NCBI GenBank assembly: GCA_027619675.1
Contig: JAQCHG010000032.1
Coordinates: 1 to 9,495, forward strand
Direction of reading: 5' to 3'
Length of the DNA stretch: 9,495 bases
DNA from: Cyanobacteriota bacterium
Lineage (GTDB): Bacteria > Cyanobacteriota > Cyanobacteriia > Phormidesmidales > Phormidesmidaceae
Part shown: positions 1-6,888 of the stretch, one piece after another
How positions within the stretch are numbered: position 1 is the stretch's first letter
Layout: every line of letters starts with the position of its first letter
The notes under the pieces: model-generated
Database searches by the model: none
The model's input: the letters and a program-made list of their open reading frames with translations, nothing else
Told to the model about the DNA's origin: nothing
Program-made: the position numbers and the translations under genes

Positions 1-520
1 GCTAGATTCCACCCAGCCGGTGGCCCTCAAGGAGGCGGGGATCCCTGACTTTGACACGGTGATTGTGGCCATCGGCAACTATGTGGAGGAGAGTGTAATC
101 ACCACCCTGAATGTGAAGGAGCTGGGGGTGAGCCATGTGGTGTCGAAGGCTTCGTCAGAAATCCACGGCAAGCTGCTAAACCGGGTCGGGGCCGACCATG
201 TGGTGTTTCCTGAGCATGAGATGGGTTGTGCCCTGGCGCGATCGCTGACTCGCCCCGGCATTCTCGACCGTTTTGAACTGGACCCCGACAACAGCATTGT
301 GGAACTGCGGGTACCCGCCGCCTTTGACCACAAGACCATTGTGGAGTTGGACCTGCGCAATACCTATGGGGTCACCCTGTTGGCCCTCAGCCAGGTCGGC
401 AGTGAAGACAAGTTTGAAATCAACCCCAGCCCTGTGACCCGCCTCCGCCAAGGGGCGGTAATGGTGGTGATTGGCAGCAACAAGGGGCTTGATCGCCTAC
501 CCATCAGTCAGCCTGCCTAA
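1..520 (+). CDS. TrkA/KtrA-type potassium uptake regulatory protein (3' part)
   Basis: The reading frame is open from base 2 of the window, so the gene starts upstream and the GTG at 20 is an internal valine. The visible part reads DSTQPVALKEAGI, then DTVIVAIG and a VKELGV/VVSKA segment. This is the second half of an RCK_N (TrkA-N, Rossmann) domain. It is followed by ELRVPAAFDHKTIVEL and a C-terminal stretch ending in GAVMVVIGSN, typical of the RCK_C (TrkA_C) domain. Such proteins are cytoplasmic, bind nucleotides and gate TrkH/KtrB potassium channels. About 172 residues are visible; full KtrA/TrkA-like proteins of this class are roughly 220-235 residues, so about 50-60 N-terminal residues are missing. 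No channel-subunit gene is in view. The family call is firm; Trk versus Ktr cannot be decided here. Confidence 0.9.
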   Translation, partial: LDSTQPVALKEAGIPDFDTVIVAIGNYVEESVITTLNVKELGVSHVVSKASSEIHGKLLNRVGADHVVFPEHEMGCALARSLTRPGILDRFELDPDNSIVELRVPAAFDHKTIVELDLRNTYGVTLLALSQVGSEDKFEINPSPVTRLRQGAVMVVIGSNKGLDRLPISQPA

Positions 521-573
521 GGTCGTCCACGGGGTCGAGGTAATGGGCTGTGCTCGCTCGTGCTCTCATTGCC

Positions 574-596
574 GGAGGCCAGCGTTCCATGCCTCC
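574..596 (+). terminator. GC-rich hairpin after the Trk/Ktr gene, possible terminator
   Basis: GGAGGC (574-579) pairs with GCCTCC (591-596) across an 11-nt loop, 54 nt after the stop codon at 520. No T-tract follows; the downstream sequence is C-rich. It is a weak terminator candidate, placed here by position and stem only. Confidence 0.25.
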
Positions 597-631
597 CCAG
601 GCTGCTCCTCCCCCCATCTCCTATCCCCCCA

Positions 632-681
632 GTGATCCACCCAACGTGATCGACCAATGTGGTCTATCTGTGATCCATCCA
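632..681 (+). repeat. Three GTGATC-type direct repeats upstream of anmK
   Basis: GTGATCCACCCA (632-643), GTGATCGACCAA (646-657) and GTGATCCATCCA (670-681) are three near-copies of one 12-mer in the same orientation, starting 14 and 24 nt apart. They lie 20-70 nt upstream of the anmK start. This is the usual place for regulator sites, but no regulator is known from the sequence and chance repetition is possible. Confidence 0.35.
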
Positions 682-700
682 GTATTGAAGGCTTTTTACC

Positions 701-1879
701 ATGCGTGTGATTGGACTGATCAGCGGTACCTCTGTAGACGGCATTGATGGAGTGATGGTGGATATTCGGGGGCAGGGCTATGACCTCACCCTGACGGTGA
801 TGGGGGGCACCACCCAGCCCTATCCCGTTGATCTCCAGCACACCATTTGCCAGGTCTGTGCTGGGCAGCCCATCTCCCTGGCGGCCTTGGCGGCTTTAGA
901 TGAGGCGATCGCCCACTGCTTTGCCGACGCTGCTCAGGCCCTGATGGATCAGTACGGTCCGGCTGATCTGGTGGCCTCCCATGGGCAAACGGTGTTTCAT
1001 CGACCCCCGATCGCCGGTGGGCAAACCCTGGGCTATAGCCTGCAATTGGGGCGAGGGGCTGCGATCGCGACCCGCCTTCAGTGCCCCACCATCAGCAACT
1101 TTCGGGCGGCGGATATTGCCGCTGGGGGGGAGGGCGCGCCCTTGGTGCCCCCGGTGGACGGAGTGCTGCTGGCGGATCCCGTCCATAGCCGCTGTGTGCA
1201 GAATCTGGGGGGCATTGGCAATGTGGCCTATCTGCCCCCACGGGACAAGCTCTTGGCCCAAACGCCCCCGGTGATTTTGGGTTGGGATACTGGCCCCGCC
1301 AACAGCCTGCTAGATTTGGCGGTGCAGCACTTTTCCAACGGGGAACAAACCTTTGATGCCGGGGGGCAATGGGCGGCCCAGGGGCAGCCCGATGGGGATC
1401 TGGTAGCCACCTGGTTGCAACACCCCTACTTTGATCAACCGCCCCCCAAGTCCACGGGGCGGGAGCTGTTTGGCTGGGCTTTTTGGCAGCAGATTCAGGG
1501 AGAACTGGCCCAGCGGCATTTGTCCCCCGCCGATGCTCTAGCCACCCTGGGGGAGTTCACCGCCCGCTCCATCGTCCAGGAATATCAGCGCTGGCTGCCC
1601 CAGTTGCCAGATCAAATTCTGCTCTGTGGTGGCGGTAGTCGCAATCAATACCTGCGCGATCGCCTCGCCCACCATTTGCCGGGTATCCCTCTGCTCACCA
1701 CCGATGCGGTTGGGGTGCCCAGTGATCTCAAGGAGGCGATCGCCTTTGCGGTGCTGGGGTTTTGGCGGCACCAAGGATTCCCCGGTAACCTCCCTGCCGT
1801 CACGGGTGCCCAAGCCTGGGTGCCCCTGGGGGACATCGCTCACCCCCTGATGCCGGCGACCGCTGCCCCAGAGCCCTAG
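701..1879 (+). CDS. anmK: Anhydro-N-acetylmuramic acid kinase
   Basis: The enzyme phosphorylates and hydrolyses 1,6-anhydro-MurNAc to MurNAc-6-phosphate, using ATP, in the cytoplasmic recycling of cell-wall fragments. The 392 residues match the usual family length (about 370-400). Visible signatures are the N-terminal phosphate-binding loop GLISGTSVDGID (residues 5-16), ASHGQTVFHRP around His94, NLGGIGNVAYLP, the DTGPANSLLD segment beginning at Asp196 (the position of the family's catalytic aspartate), CGGGSRNQYL from Cys309, and DLKEAIAFAVLG near the end. All key segments are present, so the enzyme should be active. The ATG start at 701 is preceded by GAAGG (687-691) with a 9-nt spacer, a good ribosome-binding site. 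The gene stands alone, with about 180 nt upstream and 170 nt downstream non-coding. Its role fits murI at 7261, but the two are not in one operon. Confidence 0.95.
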   Translation: MRVIGLISGTSVDGIDGVMVDIRGQGYDLTLTVMGGTTQPYPVDLQHTICQVCAGQPISLAALAALDEAIAHCFADAAQALMDQYGPADLVASHGQTVFHRPPIAGGQTLGYSLQLGRGAAIATRLQCPTISNFRAADIAAGGEGAPLVPPVDGVLLADPVHSRCVQNLGGIGNVAYLPPRDKLLAQTPPVILGWDTGPANSLLDLAVQHFSNGEQTFDAGGQWAAQGQPDGDLVATWLQHPYFDQPPPKSTGRELFGWAFWQQIQGELAQRHLSPADALATLGEFTARSIVQEYQRWLPQLPDQILLCGGGSRNQYLRDRLAHHLPGIPLLTTDAVGVPSDLKEAIAFAVLGFWRHQGFPGNLPAVTGAQAWVPLGDIAHPLMPATAAPEP

Positions 1880-1917
1880 CGGTCTGCCATCCCCACCAAT
1901 CGAATACAGTGCATTAG

Positions 1918-1950
1918 GGAAATCACCCTTGACGAATTTGGATGATTTCC
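1918..1950 (+). terminator. Imperfect hairpin downstream of anmK
   Basis: GGAAATCA (1918-1925) pairs with TGATTTCC (1943-1950). One C/A mismatch then separates this from two further pairs (CC 1927-1928 with GG 1940-1941), around an 11-nt loop. It lies 38 nt after the anmK stop. No T-tract follows on the plus strand, so termination is only a guess; it could equally be a protein-binding palindrome. Confidence 0.3.
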
Positions 1951-1979
1951 TAACCGATTGGGAAAACTTTGGGCAAAAT

Positions 1980-2015
1980 TGGGCAGCAGTCCTTGGGATG
2001 TTGATAAGCTGCCCA
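1980..2015 (+). promoter_or_regulatory. Inverted repeat in the leader of the 2050 gene
   Basis: TGGGCAGC (1980-1987) pairs perfectly with GCTGCCCA (2008-2015) across a 20-nt loop, 34 nt before the GTG start at 2050. As RNA this would be a stable 8-bp stem near the translation start; as DNA it could be an operator. I see no convincing promoter hexamers, so its role is open. Confidence 0.35.
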
Positions 2016-2049
2016 TGGCGAATGCGGACAGGGTTGCTAGGTAACGCGG

Positions 2050-2490
2050 GTGGAGCACACATTCTTACTAGAACCAGGTCGATGGCGGCTACAGGGTAAC
2101 TGGCTAGAGCGCGATGCCTTGCCCATCCCCGTGAAAGGGGGAATTCTCATCGCCTGGAGCAGTGACGATTGGTTCACCATGGTGATGAAACTCACCTTTC
2201 CAGGGAGCACCCTGGACCAAATTGCCCTGCAATATCGGGGTCGTCTCACCAGCAGCGATCGCCAGTACACCTTCGTGCTCCAGCACACCCAACTGGACCG
2301 CGTAGAGGGGGAAGGGTGGATCACCCCCGATTCCGTCGTGCAAAGATACTGGGCGCTCAACGATCGCCAGCGCCGCACCGGTTTTGAAACCCTCTATCGC
2401 CTCAATGGCGATCGCTACCACCTCTCCAGCGGTATCATGGCGGGCCATTACCTCACCAGCGCCATGGAAGCCACCCTAGATCGTCAGTAA
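2050..2490 (+). CDS. Hypothetical protein, 146 aa, function unknown
   Basis: I do not recognise this family. The frame begins with GTG at 2050. AGGT (2039-2042) lies 7 nt upstream and is a reasonable ribosome-binding site, supporting this start. Codon use and two in-gene HIP1 palindromes (2256 and 2408) resemble the neighbours, so it is likely a real native gene. The protein is acidic-to-neutral, rich in Trp, Tyr and Arg. It has no signal peptide, no membrane segment and no Cys or metal-binding motif. The spacing of aromatic and hydrophobic residues (for example RWRLQGNW, ILIAWSSDDWFTMVMKLTF, YRLNGDRYHLSSG) suggests mainly beta-strands, perhaps a small barrel; this is inference from pattern only. 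It is flanked by long non-coding regions and appears monocistronic. Confidence 0.75.
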   Translation: MEHTFLLEPGRWRLQGNWLERDALPIPVKGGILIAWSSDDWFTMVMKLTFPGSTLDQIALQYRGRLTSSDRQYTFVLQHTQLDRVEGEGWITPDSVVQRYWALNDRQRRTGFETLYRLNGDRYHLSSGIMAGHYLTSAMEATLDRQ

Positions 2491-2654
2491 TTGCGCTGGT
2501 AATTGTGCTTGCTGGGTGGCCCCAGGGGCCAACGGTATCCCCCTCCAGCGCCTGGGCATGTTATGTGCAGGCGATCGGTAGACCATCGTGGTGCATTGCT
2601 CAGGGTTGAGGGAGTGGTCCCCTGGCCCCCGTCTGGAACGATTTCCCAAACAGC
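2491..2654. other. Non-coding stretch with two hairpins after the 2050 gene
   Basis: No credible gene lies here. TGGCCCC (2517-2523) and GGGGCCA (2525-2531) form a 15-nt near-palindrome 26 nt after the stop at 2490, a plausible but T-less terminator. CGCCTG (2549-2554) pairs with CAGGCG (2568-2573), with an inner CAT/ATG pairing around a 3-nt loop. An open frame from 2588 to 2794 lacks coding character and runs through the hairpins described for 2673-2842. Confidence 0.4.
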
Positions 2655-2672
2655 AACCGTTAGAATACGGTT
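2655..2672 (+). promoter_or_regulatory. -10-like box inside a perfect inverted repeat
   Basis: AACCGT (2655-2660) and ACGGTT (2667-2672) are perfect inverted copies separated by exactly the six bases TAGAAT (2661-2666), a 5-of-6 match to the -10 consensus TATAAT. No good -35 box sits 16-18 nt upstream. This arrangement suggests a promoter covered by an operator, or one that depends on an activator. Transcription would begin near 2673, just before the structured region and about 275 nt before the kinase ATG. Confidence 0.45.
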
Positions 2673-2842
2673 ACTTTGAGACAGCTTTGGTAGGGTCGGT
2701 AAACCCCACCAGGGCCCCTAGACCGGAAGCCCTTCTAGGGGCTGCCCTGCCGCCAGGGGATAACAGCGCCGGGACAGCGTCCCGTTCTGACTAGCCTGGG
2801 CCAGTGTCCTGGTCATCCGCTGGATTCAACCGACGGATGACC
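2673..2842 (+). ncRNA. Candidate structured RNA or leader of the kinase gene
   Basis: Four stems lie in series. GGTAGGG/CCCCACC (about 2689-2710) has one mismatch. GCCCCTAGA (2714-2722) pairs with TCTAGGGGC (2734-2742), a perfect 9-bp stem with an 11-nt loop. CGGGAC (2770-2775) pairs with GTCCCG (2779-2784) across a 3-nt loop. GGTCATCCG (2811-2819) pairs with CGGATGACC (2834-2842), a perfect 9-bp stem with a 14-nt loop. In addition, CCCTG/CAGGG can pair at 2745-2757. The loop bases ACCGA (2829-2833) could pair with TCGGT (2696-2700) as a pseudoknot. The series starts right after a -10-like box. I cannot match it to 6S, SRP, RNase P, tmRNA, Yfr1 or the glutamine riboswitch. The 3' end is unknown. 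Confidence 0.4.
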
Positions 2843-2913
2843 CTCCTTAACTAGCTTGGCAGCGTTGACCTGCTGAAGATCCCCACCCCCCTGTCCCAAC
2901 CCGCCCCCTGTTC

Positions 2914-2929
2914 TGGCTTTTCGGAGCCA
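2914..2929 (+). promoter_or_regulatory. Small hairpin just before the kinase start
   Basis: TGGCT (2914-2918) pairs with AGCCA (2925-2929), 20 nt upstream of the ATG at 2950. It follows a very C-rich, G-poor tract at 2879-2910. No Shine-Dalgarno sequence is visible between the hairpin and the start, so translation initiation here is not of the usual type. Confidence 0.25.
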
Positions 2930-2949
2930 ATGCCACTGTATTGACCTCT

Positions 2950-4476
2950 ATGTCAGATCCCAATATTGGTCTGCGACTGGCCAACCGTTATGAATTGGTA
3001 GAGCTGCTGGGTGAGGGTGCCATGGGGCGCGTTTATCTGGCGGAAGACACCTTGCTGGGGGGGGTGATGGTGGCGGTCAAATTTTTGGCCCAAACCCTGC
3101 TCAATAAGAAGATGCGCGATCGCTTCGTGCAAGAGGCCACCACCTGTGCCCAATTGGGGCAAAAAAGCAGCCACGTAGTCCGCGTCACCGACTACGGCGT
3201 CAGCGACGATGAAGTCCCCTTCTACGTCATGGAATATTTGCAGGGGGACAGCCTCAGTAAAGTCATCAGCAAAGAGCCCCTGCCCCTGCCCCGGTTTTTG
3301 GGCCTGAGCCGTCAAATCTGCCTGGGGCTCAAGTCTGCCCACGACGGCATTCGCGTCAAGGGCTATGACCAGCCCATCGCCATCATTCACCGAGACATCA
3401 AACCCAGCAACATTCTGGTCACCCAAGACCCCACCCTGGGGGAACTGGCGAAGATCCTCGATTTTGGGATCGCCAAGCTCCTCCAGGCCGACGCTGACCA
3501 AACCAGCTCCTTCATGGGTACCCTGGCCTACGCCTCACCCGAGCAAATGGAAGGCCGCGATCTCGACAGTCGGTCTGACATCTACAGCCTCGGCATCATG
3601 ATGTTTCAGATGCTGACGGGTAAGTTACCCCTGCGGGCCAAAAGCCATACCTTCGGCGGGTGGTACCAGGCCCACCACACCCAGCCCCCCCAGCCCCTAT
3701 CGGAATTTCCCGTTAAGCAGAAAATCCCCAAGCTGCTGGATGATCTGGTCATGGCCTGTCTGTCCAAGGATCCCAGCGATCGCCCCCAAACCGTGGGGGC
3801 CATCCTCAAAAACCTAGAGCCCCTAGATCAGCGCTTTGGCACGGGCTTCCGCATTGGTCAGCGGATCGGAGCCACCCTGTCGCGGGTGCCCGTGGTCAAG
3901 AAAACCGACCAGGGGACCGCCAGCATCCCCCAAACCGAAGAAGATCTCTGCCGCCTCGCCTCTTGGCCCAAGAGCAAGCCCGTTGCCGAAATCGTCTTTC
4001 CGTCCCCCCTGCCCACCAGCAAACGTACCCTGGCCACCCTATGGGTGATGTTGGCCCAAGCCGAGGTGGATAAGCGGCTTTTGGGCAGCCGCTACAACAA
4101 CTTCATCTGCACCATGTCCCCCCATCCCATGGTGCTGTGGCTAACGGTGCTCTACAACGTGCAGCATGGCCCCCGCTGGCTGCCCTGCTACCTCGATTTA
4201 AAAACCAAGCCAGGGCAGGAAATGGGCTTCCTCTTGGGGCAAACCGGGGATTACAAAATCCTCTTCTTCGCCACCGAATCCCCCCATCGCTGTGCCCATG
4301 TCACCGCTTGCAACATCGCCAATCCCCAGCGCAAACTCCTGCAAGAGTGGGTGATGGCCGCCCGCAGCCACCCGTCGGTAGGAACCGCTGCCCAAAGTAA
4401 AGATCTGTTGAAGGCGGAACTGAACGATCGCCTCAAGCCAAAGATTTTGCGCCAGCTAGAGGCCCTCCACGATTAG
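2950..4476 (+). CDS. Hanks-type serine/threonine protein kinase, soluble
   Basis: The N-terminal half is a complete kinase domain. It has the glycine loop GEGAMG (residues 21-26), the ATP-binding Lys44 in VAVKFL, the helix-C Glu62, the catalytic loop HRDIKPSN (147-154), DFG (171-173), GTLAYASPEQ as the substrate/activation segment, DIYSLG and DRPQT. All catalytic residues are present. The last 200 or so residues form an extension with YNNFICTMSPHP, LPCYLDLKT and GFLLGQTG segments. It resembles, from memory, a cyanobacteria-specific C-terminal domain of unknown role. No transmembrane segment is visible, so the kinase is cytoplasmic, unlike PASTA kinases. I chose ATG at 2950 over the in-frame TTG at 2941; neither has a clear ribosome-binding site. 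Total length is 508 residues, similar to cyanobacterial Spk kinases, but I cannot assign which Spk it is. Confidence 0.93.
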   Translation: MSDPNIGLRLANRYELVELLGEGAMGRVYLAEDTLLGGVMVAVKFLAQTLLNKKMRDRFVQEATTCAQLGQKSSHVVRVTDYGVSDDEVPFYVMEYLQGDSLSKVISKEPLPLPRFLGLSRQICLGLKSAHDGIRVKGYDQPIAIIHRDIKPSNILVTQDPTLGELAKILDFGIAKLLQADADQTSSFMGTLAYASPEQMEGRDLDSRSDIYSLGIMMFQMLTGKLPLRAKSHTFGGWYQAHHTQPPQPLSEFPVKQKIPKLLDDLVMACLSKDPSDRPQTVGAILKNLEPLDQRFGTGFRIGQRIGATLSRVPVVKKTDQGTASIPQTEEDLCRLASWPKSKPVAEIVFPSPLPTSKRTLATLWVMLAQAEVDKRLLGSRYNNFICTMSPHPMVLWLTVLYNVQHGPRWLPCYLDLKTKPGQEMGFLLGQTGDYKILFFATESPHRCAHVTACNIANPQRKLLQEWVMAARSHPSVGTAAQSKDLLKAELNDRLKPKILRQLEALHD

Positions 4477-4530
4477 GTAGGCCACAACCGCCTAGAATGA
4501 GGGGTTGAAAGATTTACCGAGAGAAATGCC

Positions 4531-5343
4531 ATGAGGCCCTACCTGGCAGCCGCTATTCAGATGACCAGCGTGCCAGATTTAGATCGAAATCTTGCCCAAG
4601 CGGAGGATTTCATCGATCTGGCGGTGCGGCAAGGGGCCGAATTGGTGACATTGCCCGAAAACTTCTCCTTCCTGGGGGATGAGGCCGCTAAGGTGGCCCA
4701 GGCGGACACCATCTGCAAGGCTAGCGAAAGCTTTTTGAAGAAAATGGCCCAACGGTACCAGGTCACCCTGCTGGGGGGCGGCTATCCGGTGCCGACGGCG
4801 GGCAATAAGGTCTACAACACCGCCCTGCTAGTGGCCCCAGACGGCAGTGAACTGCTGCGCTATGAAAAAGTCCACCTGTTCGACGTGAACGTGCCCGATG
4901 GCAACACCTATCGGGAGTCCAACACGGTGGTGTCGGGGCAGCGGTTACCCGGCGTCTACCCCTCTAAACCCTTGGGCAATATCGGTTTGTCGGTGTGCTA
5001 CGACGTGCGATTTCCCGAGCTATACCGCCACCTGTCCCAAATGGGGGCCGAGGTGATGGTGGTGCCCGCCGCCTTTACCGCCTTTACGGGCAAAGACCAC
5101 TGGCAGGTACTGCTCCAGGCCCGCGCCATTGAAAATACCTGCTACATTCTGGCCCCCGCCCAAACGGGCTACCACAACAGCCGCCGCCAGTCCCATGGCC
5201 ACGCGGTCATCATTGATCCCTGGGGGTTGGTACTGGCGGACGCAGGGACCCAACCGGGGGTGGCGATCGCCGAAATCAACCCCAGCCGCCTGGCCCAAGT
5301 GCGGCAACAAATGCCTGCCCTCCAGCACCGGGTGTTTATTTAG
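4531..5343 (+). CDS. Carbon-nitrogen hydrolase, Nit1-type (nitrilase superfamily)
   Basis: The protein has 270 residues, normal for this superfamily. The Glu-Lys-Cys catalytic triad is visible: Glu43 in LPENF, Lys113 in YEKVHLFDV, and Cys156 in SVCYDVRFPELYR. HLFDV followed by the YRES segment, and CYDVRFPELYR, are hallmarks of the Nit1/NitFhit branch. Characterised members hydrolyse deaminated glutathione, a repair reaction; related Nit2 enzymes are omega-amidases. The substrate here is inferred from family resemblance only. The enzyme is cytoplasmic, with no signal peptide. The ATG at 4531 has GAGAG (4519-4523) 7 nt upstream as a ribosome-binding site. The kinase gene ends only 54 nt before, so cotranscription is possible, although a -10-like TAGAAT at 4493-4498 could drive it separately. 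Confidence 0.88.
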   Translation: MRPYLAAAIQMTSVPDLDRNLAQAEDFIDLAVRQGAELVTLPENFSFLGDEAAKVAQADTICKASESFLKKMAQRYQVTLLGGGYPVPTAGNKVYNTALLVAPDGSELLRYEKVHLFDVNVPDGNTYRESNTVVSGQRLPGVYPSKPLGNIGLSVCYDVRFPELYRHLSQMGAEVMVVPAAFTAFTGKDHWQVLLQARAIENTCYILAPAQTGYHNSRRQSHGHAVIIDPWGLVLADAGTQPGVAIAEINPSRLAQVRQQMPALQHRVFI

Positions 5344-5344
5344 G

Positions 5345-5375
5345 TCTGACGACAGAAATATTGTTGATGAACAAT
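5345..5375. promoter_or_regulatory. Two adjacent short inverted repeats upstream of the antiporter
   Basis: TCTG/CAGA (5345-5348 with 5353-5356) and ATTGTT/AACAAT (5360-5365 with 5370-5375) each have a 4-nt spacer and lie 50-80 nt before the antiporter start. The second is AT-rich and palindromic, like a dimeric repressor site. No T-tract follows, so it is a poor terminator for the upstream gene. No strong promoter hexamers were found in the 84-nt gap. Confidence 0.3.
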
Positions 5376-5427
5376 TGCCGGGGAACGCACTCAGGTACCC
5401 TAGACAAGATGCGTTCTTTCAGACCGA

Positions 5428-6888
5428 ATGGTGGATGTGCTTCCTTGGCTAATTTCCGTTGGCAGTCCCCTAGCATCGGCCTGGGCAGGCGCTGGTGATC
5501 TAGGGGCGCTGCTCTTGGCAGAAGCTTCCGAGGCGGAGCTAGAGCCCTTGGTGCTGGCGAGTGTCTTGCTCAGCCTCATTACGGTATATCTAGCGGCCAA
5601 AATTGGCGGTGAGCTCTGTGCCCGCATTAACTTACCCCCGGTGCTAGGGGAGTTGGTGGGGGGCGTGCTGGTGGGGGTTTCAGCCCTGCACCTGATCGTG
5701 TTTCCCGAAGGGGGAACCGAAATGGGCTCAGCCCTGCTGCGGCTTGTGGAAGCCACCACCGATGTGGGACCCGATGCCCTCATGACCATTTTCCGAGGGG
5801 AGAGTGAGGTGGTCTCCGTGCTGGCGGAGCTAGGGGTGATCATCCTGCTGTTTGAAATTGGGCTGGAATCGGACCTCAAGGAACTGATTCGGGTGGGGCC
5901 GCAGGCCGCCGTAGTTGCCGTGGTTGGGGTGGTGGTGCCCTTTGCCCTGGGCACTGTGGGGTTGATTGCCGTCTTCAACATTGCGACAGTCCCCGCCATC
6001 TTTGCCGGGGCCGCCCTCACCGCCACCAGCATCGGTATTACGGCCAAGGTGCTGGCGGAGTTACAGCGCCTCAGTTCTAAGGAAGGGCAGATCATCATTG
6101 GCGCTGCGGTGCTGGACGATGTGCTGGGGATCATTGTGCTGGCGGTGGTGGCTAGCCTAGCCAAAACCGGGGAAGTGGAAATCCTCAATGTGGTCTACCT
6201 GGTGGCGGGGGCCGCTGTTTTTCTGATTGGTTCCATTTTTCTGGGGCGGCTGCTGAGCCCATTGTTTGTGGCCTTGGTGGAGCAAATGAAAACCCGAGGG
6301 CAGGTGATTACTAGCTCTTTGGTCTTTGCCTTTTTGCTGTCCTACATTGCCGCCGCCATTCAATTGGAAGCGATTTTGGGGGCCTTTGCGGCGGGGTTGA
6401 TTTTGGCAGAAACCTCCAAGCGCAAGGAACTGGAGGAACAAATCAGCCCCATCGCTGACATGCTGGTGCCCGTGTTTTTTGTCACCGTAGGGGCGCGTAC
6501 CGACATCAGTGTGCTCAACCCCCTCGAACCCGGTAACCGGGAGGGGCTGATTATCGCCTCTTTTCTAGTGCTGGTGGCGATCGTTGGCAAAGTGGTGACG
6601 GGCTTTGCCGTCTTTGGGCAGCCGGACATTAACCGCCTCGCCATTGGTGTTGGCATGGTGCCTCGGGGAGAGGTGGGGCTAGTGTTTGCTGGGGTGGGTT
6701 CCGCCAGTGGCGTGCTGTCAGAATCTCTCGAAGCCGCCATTATCGTCATGGTGATTTTGACCACCTTCTTAGCACCGCCGCTGTTGCGCTTGGTCTTCAA
6801 GCAGGAACCCGGCGGCGGCAGCCCTGATGGGGAGCAAAGTGTAGATGCCCCCCCTGGAGAGGATGCGGCTCTCTCGTCCTCCTCCTAG
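5428..6888 (+). CDS. nhaS3: Na+/H+ antiporter, CPA2 family (NhaS3-like)
   Basis: This 486-residue membrane protein exchanges Na+ (or K+) for protons. It shows about a dozen hydrophobic segments, such as LASVLLSLITVYLAA near residue 43, and the PPVLGELVGGVLVG motif around 70-83. LFEIGLESDL follows, and the ion-binding aspartate pair Asp230-Asp231 lies in GAAVLDDVLGIIVLAVVA. FFVTVGARTDI and MVPRGEVGLVFAGVG lie in the C-terminal half. Together these are the signature of the Kef/NapA-like CPA2 group. In Synechocystis the closest known type is the thylakoid antiporter NhaS3; the symbol rests on resemblance, and the membrane used here is not shown. The last 29 residues are a hydrophilic Gly/Pro/Ser/acidic tail. 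No ribosome-binding site precedes the ATG at 5428. A later internal start is unlikely because the first membrane segments would be lost. Confidence 0.9.
   Translation: MVDVLPWLISVGSPLASAWAGAGDLGALLLAEASEAELEPLVLASVLLSLITVYLAAKIGGELCARINLPPVLGELVGGVLVGVSALHLIVFPEGGTEMGSALLRLVEATTDVGPDALMTIFRGESEVVSVLAELGVIILLFEIGLESDLKELIRVGPQAAVVAVVGVVVPFALGTVGLIAVFNIATVPAIFAGAALTATSIGITAKVLAELQRLSSKEGQIIIGAAVLDDVLGIIVLAVVASLAKTGEVEILNVVYLVAGAAVFLIGSIFLGRLLSPLFVALVEQMKTRGQVITSSLVFAFLLSYIAAAIQLEAILGAFAAGLILAETSKRKELEEQISPIADMLVPVFFVTVGARTDISVLNPLEPGNREGLIIASFLVLVAIVGKVVTGFAVFGQPDINRLAIGVGMVPRGEVGLVFAGVGSASGVLSESLEAAIIVMVILTTFLAPPLLRLVFKQEPGGGSPDGEQSVDAPPGEDAALSSSS

Noticed and set aside
550..747. Plus-strand open frame of 65 codons before anmK
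   Set aside because: It overlaps the anmK start in another frame, is low-complexity Pro-rich, and covers the GTGATC repeats.
1538..2062. Minus-strand open frame of 174 codons over the anmK end
   Set aside because: It is mostly antisense to anmK, has no recognisable motif, and runs through the inverted repeats of the gap.
2588..2794. Plus-strand open frame of 68 codons
   Set aside because: It runs through the -10-like palindrome and the RNA stems, with no coding character.
2673..2842. Known RNA families (6S, SRP RNA, RNase P RNA, glutamine riboswitch)
   Set aside because: The conserved cores of these RNAs are absent; only a loose similarity such as CCGGAAG occurs.
5400..6188. Minus-strand open frame of 262 codons under the antiporter gene
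   Set aside because: It is a Ser/Thr/Ala-rich shadow of the GC-rich antiporter gene, with no domain of its own.
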